Origin: Candidatus Colimorpha enterica
GTDB lineage: Bacteria; Bacillota; Clostridia; Oscillospirales; CAG-272
Assembly: GCA_000433515.1 (NCBI GenBank)
Contig: FR891217.1
Coordinates: forward strand, 1 to 6,430
Direction of reading: 5' to 3'
Length of the DNA stretch: 6,430 bases
Shown here in pieces: positions 1 to 4,453 of this stretch. The notes below the pieces were generated by a model, which saw nothing but the letters and a program-made list of their open reading frames with translations, made no database searches and had not been told where the DNA came from. Numbering within the stretch: position 1 is the first letter of the stretch; each line of letters opens with the position of its first letter. The position numbers and the translations under genes are program-made.

Positions 1-40
1 GCAGCTTCACCGTCTCTCCGCCGCCGCGCCGGGGAAGGTG

Positions 41-954
41 TCACCGTCCCGCAAAATAGCCGTCAACACCGTTCGCGATTCCGGCGGCGGCACTGTTTCT
101 GAACTCATCCGTCGCCATGAGCCGGTCCTCGTCGGGGTTTGACATATAACCCATCTCGATGATAGTCACCGGAACCTCCGACCAGTTTATTCCGGTCATC
201 GTATCGGTCTGCCACGTTTTCTTTTTCACAACTCCGGTCGCGCGGCAGAGCTCACCGGCAACGCACTCCGAAAGGCGAAGGCTGTCGGAATGCAGAGCCG
301 CATTGAACTGATTTTTTTCGGTCATGCAGATGCCGTATGCCCCGCGCACGGTTCTGTCGGTGGAGCCGTTTGCATGAACGCGGATGAAGATATCGGCACC
401 GTAGGCATTTGCGATCTTTGCCCGCTGTGAATTGCTGAGCGTCACGCTGTGGCTCTCGCGTATCATGACAACTCCGTAGCCGCGCGAAATAAGCTCGTTT
501 CTCAGCCGGAGCGAGACCTCAAGGTTCAGGACATACTCCGGAATTCTTGTAGCCACGCCCTGCGTCCCGGTTGAGAGCATCTTCTTAAGCGTCTCCGAGC
601 CGGGTCCGAGAGGCTCTTTTCCGTTCATGCCCTTGCCCTGATGCCCGGCATCGATTGCGACAAGCCCCCTGACGCCCTTATAGTACACCCCGCCGTTTTT
701 CGCCATAAGCTCTTCGGCAGAGGCCGGAAGAACATCGGTCAGCATCTCCGCCCCGACATAATACTTCCCGCCGAGTGAGGCGATCCTGCAAAAGCCGTCT
801 CCGCAGGCAGAGCAGTCCCCGCGCCCGACGTTCCGGCAGGCTCCGTCCGATCGCTCCGCGAGCTGCTCTCTCCCGGTCTGCCGGACGGAGCCGCGCAGGA
901 GCACAGCGAGATCATCAATATCATAGCCAGAAGCGGCAATATGCTTTTTTTCAT
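41..954 (-). CDS. Lipoprotein N-acetylmuramoyl-L-alanine amidase (Amidase_3), apparently frameshifted
   Basis: Cuts the amide bond between N-acetylmuramic acid and the stem peptide of peptidoglycan; expected to be anchored outside the membrane. The catalytic domain (about 41-670) shows the zinc-amidase signature: IDAGHQGKG (His codon 641-643), Glu of RIPEYVLNL (536-538), His of IRVHANG (374-376) and the catalytic Glu of IIEMGYMSNP (155-157). The start at 954 is chosen because an ATG there follows a GGCGGAGGG Shine-Dalgarno and opens a clear lipoprotein signal: MKKS, a hydrophobic core, lipobox LCSC with Cys20, then a Ser/Gly/Pro-rich linker. That frame stops at 739, and the amidase domain is read one base back, so a -1 shift is needed near 760-800. 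The amidase frame could itself open at a TTG at 1003, but its first 75 residues are Cys/Arg-rich and unlike an amidase. Family assignment is firm; intactness is doubtful. Confidence 0.85.
760..800 (-). other. Probable frameshift site in the amidase gene
   Basis: Upstream of here the lipoprotein signal and linker read in one frame. Downstream, GGKYYVGAEMLTDVLP and the amidase domain read in the -1 frame. The lipoprotein frame continues with unconvincing sequence and stops at 739. A run of four T on the coding strand (790-793) is the most likely place for a lost base. I found no canonical X-XXY-YYZ slippery heptamer in the overlap, which argues for a mutation or sequencing error over programmed recoding. 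The exact base is inferred. Confidence 0.6.
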
Positions 955-956
955 TT

Positions 957-965
957 TCCCTCCGC
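957..965 (-). promoter_or_regulatory. Ribosome binding site that fixes the amidase start
   Basis: On the minus strand GGCGGAGGG lies 2 nt upstream of the ATG at 954 when the whole purine run is counted, and its GGAGG core lies 4 nt upstream. It directly abuts the base of the 966-995 hairpin. It supports the lipoprotein start over the TTG at 1003. Confidence 0.65.
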
Positions 966-995
966 CTTAAAACCCTCCCGAAAGAAGGTTTTAAG
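966..995 (-). repeat. Hairpin abutting the amidase Shine-Dalgarno
   Basis: In minus-strand RNA the arms CTTAAAACCTTC and GAGGGTTTTAAG form a 12-bp stem with one G-U pair and a 6-nt loop (TTTCGG). The 3' foot ends at the first base of the ribosome binding site. No U-tract follows, so it does not look like an intrinsic terminator. A role in translation control is possible but unproven. Confidence 0.5.
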
Positions 996-999
996 AATT

Positions 1000-1124
1000 C
1001 CAAGAACTTTTGAACTGTTTTTTACCTTTACCATTGTTTACACCGCAGACAGCAAACACCCGAGTCCGGATTTTCAAAAGTTTTTGAAAGTTCCAAGAAA
1101 ACTTTTTTCAAAAAGTTTTCTTGG
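1000..1124. repeat. Palindromic CAAGAA/TTTTCAAAA repeat cluster in the amidase leader
   Basis: The core is a perfect 15-bp inverted repeat at 1093-1124: CCAAGAAAACTTTTT, a 2-nt TC centre, then its exact complement. Beside it is a second inverted repeat, TTTCAAAA-GT-TTTTGAAA (1072-1089), and a related direct copy, CCAAGAACTTTTGAAC (1000-1015). The strings are so similar that they look like fragments of one repeat family. On the minus strand the cluster falls inside the predicted untranslated leader of the amidase. It resembles intergenic repeats I recall from gut Clostridia, a recollection and not a search result. Confidence 0.55.
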
Positions 1125-1153
1125 CAGGTCCGGGCATCTCCCGCGTTTCTTTT

Positions 1154-1182
1154 ATTCTACCACATTCCCGGCATAATATCAA
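1154..1182 (-). promoter_or_regulatory. Predicted sigma-A promoter of the amidase gene
   Basis: On the minus strand TTGATA (1182-1177) is followed by a 17-nt spacer and TAGAAT (1159-1154). Each hexamer matches consensus at five of six positions. Transcription would begin near 1147, giving an untranslated leader of about 190 nt before the start at 954. It sits just beyond the alpha-galactosidase terminator, which makes the amidase an independent unit. Confidence 0.65.
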
Positions 1183-1191
1183 CCCGCATAA

Positions 1192-1236
1192 CAAAAAGAA
1201 CGGGTATCAAAAACTCATTCCGAGTTTTTGATACCC
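1192..1236 (-). terminator. Intrinsic terminator of the esterase-melA operon
   Basis: A perfect 15-bp inverted repeat (GGGTATCAAAAACTC at 1202-1216 and its complement at 1222-1236) encloses a 5-nt loop. On the minus strand it is followed by the T-rich tail TTCTTTTTG (1200-1192). It lies 15 nt past the alpha-galactosidase stop codon, the position expected of a rho-independent terminator. Confidence 0.88.
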
Positions 1237-1251
1237 AAAAGTTACAGATTA

Positions 1252-2574
1252 TCAGAATATCGGGAATCCCGCTTTTTCGTGAGCCTCCTTAAGCTCGTAG
1301 CAGAGGGAAACTATCTCGTCGGTCGAAAGCTGAGCGGCGGTGTGAGGCTCAAGCATAGCCGCCTGGCAGACGCGCTCCATGCTCTTTTCGTGAGCTGCAT
1401 CGACGGTGAGGAGCTGGCAGTTTATGTTTGTCATGTTCATGGCAGCGCACTGGACGGGAAGCCTGCCGACATAGGTGGGACTGATTCCCCTGCCGTCAAC
1501 CATGCAGGGAACCTCAACGCAGGCTTCAGCCGGAAGATTTTCAATACAGCCGTGGTTGATGACGTTTCCGCCGATGCGGTACGGAACGTCGGTGACCATC
1601 GCCTCCATTATGTGGGAAGCATACTCCCTCGAACGCGTGTGTCCGATCTTTCCGGTGCCGAGGATCTCTTCCTTCTGCTTTTTCCAGCCGGCGATCTGAT
1701 CTATGCAGCGGCGGGGGTATTCGTCAAGCGGAATGTTGAACTTCCCGATAAGATCCTCGCGTCCCGGCTTGATGTAAAGCGCGCTGTACTCCGCATTGTG
1801 CTCCGACGACTCGGTGCAGTAATAGCCGAACTTGTCGATGTAGTCGTAGCGAACCATGTCGTGGTGCTTTCCGGCGGCATTCTTTTCCTTTGCGCGCCTT
1901 CTTATCTCGGGATAGAGGTCGTTGCCGTCCCTGTCGGTCAGCTTGAGCAGCCATGCCATGTGATTGATGCCGGCGATGAGGTCGCGTCTGCCCTCTATCC
2001 TGTCCTTCATGCCGAGGGAGTCGAGCAGTCCCGCCGAGCAGGTCTGAACCGAGTGGCAGAGACCGACGGTCTTTACGTTCGTGTACCTCTGCATATATCC
2101 GGACAGCATTGCCATCGGGTTGGTGTAGTTGAGGAACCATGCGTCGGGGCAGACCTCCTCGATATCCTCCGCAAAGCCCCTCATAACGGCAATGGTGCGG
2201 AGCGCGCGGAATATTCCGCCGATGCCGAGCGTGTCGCCGATAGTCTGACGGATGCCGTACTTCTTCGGTATCTCAAAGTCGATAACGGTGCACGGCTCAT
2301 ATCCGCCGACCTGAATTGCGTTGACGACGAAATCCGCACCGGCAAGCGCGTTTTTCCTTTCGGGGATCCCGAGATGCTTTGTGATCTTCGCCTTGCCGCC
2401 GTTTATGCTCTTGTTGAGGGCGTCGATCATTATGTATGACTCCTCAAGCCTGTCGGAATCGATGTCATAAAGCGCGAATTCCGCATCGTGGAACGGCTCA
2501 CAGCACATGGTGTCGCCGATTACGTTCTTTGCGAATATGGTGCTTCCCGCACCCATGAAAGTGATCTTGTACAT
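1252..2574 (-). CDS. melA: Alpha-galactosidase, glycoside hydrolase family 4 (MelA-type)
   Basis: A cytoplasmic enzyme that releases alpha-linked galactose from melibiose, raffinose-type sugars and galactomannan fragments. GH4 enzymes use NAD+ and a divalent metal, usually Mn2+, in a redox-elimination mechanism. The 440-residue length fits E. coli MelA (about 450). Visible motifs: N-terminal dinucleotide-binding GAGSTIF (8-14); IQVGGYEPCTVIDFE (87-101) and TLGIGGIFRALRTI (115-128), which match MelA closely from memory; NPMA (152-155); metal-binding Cys173 in LCHSVQ, whose CHS form is typical of alpha-galactosidases and differs from GH4 phospho-glycosidases; His205 in AGINHMAW; and the C-terminal EPHTAA. 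There is no signal peptide. An AAGGAAG ribosome binding site lies 9 nt before the ATG. It is second in an operon, 23 nt after the esterase stop. Substrate could extend to related alpha-glycosides, but alpha-galactosidase is the strong first choice. Confidence 0.93.
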   Translation of the reverse strand: MYKITFMGAGSTIFAKNVIGDTMCCEPFHDAEFALYDIDSDRLEESYIMIDALNKSINGGKAKITKHLGIPERKNALAGADFVVNAIQVGGYEPCTVIDFEIPKKYGIRQTIGDTLGIGGIFRALRTIAVMRGFAEDIEEVCPDAWFLNYTNPMAMLSGYMQRYTNVKTVGLCHSVQTCSAGLLDSLGMKDRIEGRRDLIAGINHMAWLLKLTDRDGNDLYPEIRRRAKEKNAAGKHHDMVRYDYIDKFGYYCTESSEHNAEYSALYIKPGREDLIGKFNIPLDEYPRRCIDQIAGWKKQKEEILGTGKIGHTRSREYASHIMEAMVTDVPYRIGGNVINHGCIENLPAEACVEVPCMVDGRGISPTYVGRLPVQCAAMNMTNINCQLLTVDAAHEKSMERVCQAAMLEPHTAAQLSTDEIVSLCYELKEAHEKAGFPIF

Positions 2575-2597
2575 TTTTTTGGTCTTCCTTGTTTTTG

Positions 2598-3728
2598 CTA
2601 TTTGATAATCCGGTTTATCTCTTTTATCAGTTTGTCCGCATACTCCTCCTGAGCCTTTTCCGTCGGATGACGGTCGCCTCCGGCGCAGTTTGCGGGCATT
2701 TTTACGTATTTTATGCCGTCAAGCCCGGAATCGGCAATTGCCTGCTTCACCTCTCCGCTGAGGGTGGAGCCCATCATGCCGTATATCCAGATTATCGGCA
2801 CTCCGGGATTCTTCTCCCGCAGCTGCTTAAGAAACGCGACGGATTCCGTCCTGAACTTTTCCGGATCAGCCCCGCCGTCGTTTGTGCCGAGGGCAAGAAC
2901 TATCACATCAGGTCTGAAGGACGAAAAATCCCACTCTGCGCCGCTTTCGTCAAACGGCGAATACTTTCCGTATATCGGCGGGATTATCTCGGTCGGTGAA
3001 GACGAGCCCTTTGATATTCCCCAGCCGGACAGAGCGATGATGTTTGCCTCCGCGCCCAGCCTTCCGGCGGTCATTCCGGAATATGCCGACAGGCAGTTCA
3101 CCCCGTGCGGATAGCGCAGGGTTCCGTCCTCCGTCGTCGCGCCGACACCGTTCGTTATCGAGTCGCCGATGAACTCTATCCTCAGCTCCGGCTCCGCAGG
3201 CTCAAGCAGACACCCGGTGAACGACAGCCCGGTGAGAGTGAAGCGGAACGCGGTTATCTCGGCTCCCTTCCTGACGGTTATCTCGTGATAACCCTTCTCC
3301 ACATCGGCGATCACAAGGGATTTTGCTCCCTTAAGCAGCGTTTTCTGCTTCGCATTCCCGTCAACCGTCACGGTCAGGCTCGCGCTCTGTGCATACCCGT
3401 CCGCGTCATCGACCTGAATGCGTATGCTTCCGTCGAAATACCCGCGGAGCGTAAAGCCGGAATACGGCCATTCCAGACGATAGCCCTTTTCAGTGTGAAG
3501 AGACCTGCCGCGGATCGCTACATTGCCAAAATCCGTGTGAGACAGGACGGTCTTTTCATACTGCACCGTACCGGTGCTTCCGGACACTTCCGGCTCTGCG
3601 CTCCCGGACTGCGATGCCTTACCGGTCCCGGCGGGATTTCCGCCTCCGGAGCAGCCGGCAAGCGTCGCTGCTGCAAGAATAAGTGTGAGCAGCCTTTTTA
3701 TGCTGCGGGGGAAAAGCTGTTTTTTCAT
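2598..3728 (-). CDS. Lipoprotein SGNH/GDSL carbohydrate esterase, CE2-like
   Basis: Probably removes O-acetyl groups from plant polysaccharides or their oligosaccharides at the cell surface. The 376-residue protein opens with a lipoprotein signal (lipobox LAGC, Cys26) and a Ser/Gly linker to about 55. A beta-rich N-terminal domain (about 60-175) resembles the jelly-roll of CE2 esterases. The SGNH hydrolase domain (about 182-376) has block I IEFIGDSITNG with nucleophile Ser190, a block II glycine in SGWG (234-237), block III LGTND with Asn283, and block V DRHPT with His354. The acid is unusual: Asp352 is two residues before His, where SGNH enzymes normally have DxxH. Some CE2 enzymes work with a Ser-His dyad, so activity is still plausible. 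A GGAGA ribosome binding site lies 6 nt upstream of the ATG. It is first gene of the operon with melA. The esterase fold is clear; CE2 membership and the acetyl-ester substrate are inferred. Confidence 0.85.
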   Translation of the reverse strand: MKKQLFPRSIKRLLTLILAAATLAGCSGGGNPAGTGKASQSGSAEPEVSGSTGTVQYEKTVLSHTDFGNVAIRGRSLHTEKGYRLEWPYSGFTLRGYFDGSIRIQVDDADGYAQSASLTVTVDGNAKQKTLLKGAKSLVIADVEKGYHEITVRKGAEITAFRFTLTGLSFTGCLLEPAEPELRIEFIGDSITNGVGATTEDGTLRYPHGVNCLSAYSGMTAGRLGAEANIIALSGWGISKGSSSPTEIIPPIYGKYSPFDESGAEWDFSSFRPDVIVLALGTNDGGADPEKFRTESVAFLKQLREKNPGVPIIWIYGMMGSTLSGEVKQAIADSGLDGIKYVKMPANCAGGDRHPTEKAQEEYADKLIKEINRIIK

Positions 3729-3799
3729 GCTGGATCTCCGATCATGTGTTATTACGGCAACAGTATAACATACCCCGGAATTTCATGCGATGTGAACGG

Positions 3800-3829
3800 T
3801 GCACAAATTACCTGCCGCATTTTTGTGCA
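3800..3829. repeat. Inverted repeat in the esterase leader
   Basis: TGCACAAA (3800-3807) and TTTGTGCA (3822-3829) are exact complements around a 14-nt loop, in the untranslated leader about 70-100 nt upstream of the esterase start. It could be an RNA hairpin or a protein-binding dyad. An adjoining TGTG-N7-CACA dyad (3791-3805) overlaps it and loosely recalls a catabolite-response element, but the spacing is one base off. Confidence 0.35.
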
Positions 3830-3880
3830 TATTGACATATTACCGTATCGCCGCTGCAGCCGGAATCAGGGGGAATCGGT

Positions 3881-3892
3881 GTCAACGTTGAC
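3881..3892. promoter_or_regulatory. Putative LacI-family operator at the start of the esterase-melA operon
   Basis: GTCAACGTTGAC is a perfect 12-bp palindrome with the central CG step typical of LacI/GalR operators. It begins 11 bases after the -10 element on the minus strand and so covers or adjoins the predicted transcription start (about 3897), a classic repressor position. The octamer GTGTCAAC at its left half (3879-3886) recurs at the -35 box (3926-3933). No regulator gene is in the window, so the cognate protein is unknown. Confidence 0.55.
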
Positions 3893-3903
3893 TTAGCGGT
3901 ATA

Positions 3904-3932
3904 ATTATATCACATCGTGACAGCCGTGTCAA
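3904..3932 (-). promoter_or_regulatory. Perfect-consensus sigma-A promoter of the esterase-melA operon
   Basis: On the minus strand TTGACA (3932-3927), a 17-nt spacer and TATAAT (3909-3904) match the housekeeping consensus at all twelve positions. The predicted start near 3897 leaves a leader of about 170 nt before the esterase ATG. The -35 and spacer also hold a TGACA-N4-TGTCA dyad (3918-3931). So strong a core promoter for sugar-utilisation genes implies repression, consistent with the palindrome just downstream. Confidence 0.8.
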
Positions 3933-4070
3933 CCCCTCTTTGCCGTTCGGGAATATTTTTTTCAGCCCCGTTCATGCCGCTCCTGCGGTCGGACGGCTTG
4001 CCGTCGGTGCGACACGGGAAGAAAGACATACGTCATTCCGCCGTTCGTCCCGTGTTTTGCCCTGAAAGCA
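3933..4070. other. Palindrome-rich intergenic stretch without a recognisable gene
   Basis: Between the operon promoter and the tRNA terminator I see no credible coding region. The stretch holds nested inverted repeats: CCGC-TCCT-GCGG (3977-3988), GACGGC-TT-GCCGTC (3992-4005), and ACACGGGA (4012-4019) paired with TCCCGTGT (4048-4055) around a 28-nt loop. It may be a degraded interspersed repeat or a structured RNA. I do not recognise a known RNA family. Confidence 0.4.
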
Positions 4071-4072
4071 GA

Positions 4073-4111
4073 AAAAACCCTCTTTTGTCCGCTTAACAAA
4101 AGAGGGTTTTT
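4073..4111 (-). terminator. Intrinsic terminator of the tRNA gene
   Basis: A perfect 16-bp inverted repeat (AAAAACCCTCTTTTGT at 4073-4088 and its complement at 4096-4111) has a 7-nt loop. On the minus strand the GC-containing stem is flanked by an A-tract on entry and a T-tract on exit. It starts 2 nt past the encoded CCA end of the tRNA. The A/T symmetry means it could also stop transcription arriving on the plus strand. Confidence 0.88.
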
Positions 4112-4113
4112 CG

Positions 4114-4190
4114 TGGTGGGCCAACTAGGACTCGAACCTAGGACCGACCGGTTATGAGCCGGTAGCTCTAACCAACTGAGCTATTGGCCC
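4114..4190 (-). tRNA. tRNA with CAU anticodon, probably tRNA-Ile2 (or elongator Met)
   Basis: A complete 77-nt cloverleaf with an encoded CCA: acceptor stem GGGCCAA/TTGGCCC (7 perfect pairs), D arm GCTC/GAGC with AGTTGGTTA loop, anticodon arm ACCGG/CCGGT with loop CTCATAA, and T arm CTAGG/CCTAG with loop TTCGAGT. The anticodon CAT lies at 4156-4154. The CTCATAA loop and the ..GGTTCGAGTCC.. T-arm context resemble the Bacillus AUA-reading tRNA-Ile2, whose C34 is changed to lysidine by TilS; the Bacillus elongator Met tRNA has TTCATAC as I remember it. The long D-arm pairing and unmatched initiator features rule out tRNA-fMet. Ile2 is favoured but not proven. Confidence 0.95.
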
Positions 4191-4221
4191 GGTGAGCTCT
4201 CCACCGGAGATTAACGGGATT

Positions 4222-4250
4222 ATTATACCACAGGGATGCGCAAATGTCAA
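4222..4250 (-). promoter_or_regulatory. Perfect-consensus sigma-A promoter of the tRNA gene
   Basis: On the minus strand TTGACA (4250-4245), a 17-nt spacer and TATAAT (4227-4222) match consensus at every position. The predicted start near 4215 leaves a 5' leader of about 25 nt for RNase P to remove. With the terminator just downstream, this is a single-gene tRNA unit. Confidence 0.85.
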
Positions 4251-4351
4251 GAGGGCGGGAGGTGATATTATATACAAATCAAATCCGGAAACCGGCGCGC
4301 CCGATATTGAATCTGTGCAATATATTGTTAACCCCGTGCGAAAATAAAAAA

Positions 4352-4394
4352 TTAACAAAGTTTTATTGAATTGTATTATAATATATTATAGAAT
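4352..4394 (+). promoter_or_regulatory. Probable htpG promoter region
   Basis: An AT-rich block holds two overlapping candidates: TTGAAT (4366-4371), 17 nt, TAGAAT (4389-4394); and TTAACA (4352-4357), 19 nt, TATAAT (4377-4382). The first has better spacing, the second better hexamers. The leader would be about 50-65 nt. I see no CIRCE element (the HrcA operator TTAGCACTC-N9-GAGTGCTAA) here. Confidence 0.5.
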
Positions 4395-4436
4395 AATCCT
4401 GTATCGAAAGATATGTATCAGACCGGTAAGAAACCG

Positions 4437-4444
4437 AAAGGATG
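4437..4444 (+). promoter_or_regulatory. Ribosome binding site deciding the htpG start
   Basis: AAAGGATG matches the AAAGGAGG Shine-Dalgarno with one mismatch and lies 9 nt before the ATG at 4454. The in-frame ATG at 4442 lies inside this element and so has no usable binding site of its own. Confidence 0.5.
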
Positions 4445-4453
4445 AGAAATAAC

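Noticed and set aside
1..40. Direct repeat TCACCGTC (7-14 and 41-48) and a GC-rich stretch past the amidase stop
   Set aside because: It is too short and low in complexity to support a terminator or repeat element, and the window begins here.
766..800. Programmed -1 frameshifting in the amidase gene
   Set aside because: The direction of shift fits, but no X-XXY-YYZ heptamer is present in the overlap and a missing base at the T4 run is simpler.
1093..1124. Reading the perfect 15-bp hairpin as a terminator
   Set aside because: No T-tract follows the stem closely on either strand, no plus-strand gene lies upstream, and on the minus strand it is inside the predicted amidase leader. The true operon terminator is at 1192-1236.
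775..1176. A 133-codon plus-strand frame across the amidase 5' end and leader
   Set aside because: It is Arg/Ser-rich, antisense to the lipoprotein signal, and runs through the palindromic repeat.
1228..2439. A 403-codon open frame on the plus strand
   Set aside because: It lies entirely antisense to the well-conserved GH4 gene, shows no family motif, and its frame is open because of the high-GC codon bias of the real gene.
3791..3805. A CcpA catabolite-response element in the esterase leader
   Set aside because: TGTGAACGGTGCACA has the right flavour but is one base longer between the half-sites than the cre consensus.
3105..3896. A 263-codon open frame on the plus strand spanning the esterase start
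   Set aside because: It overlaps the esterase and its promoter in antisense and has no recognisable domain.
4152..4358. A 68-codon open frame ending in GPIAQLVRATGS
   Set aside because: The ending is the familiar false translation of a tRNA gene, and the frame overlaps the tRNA and its promoter.
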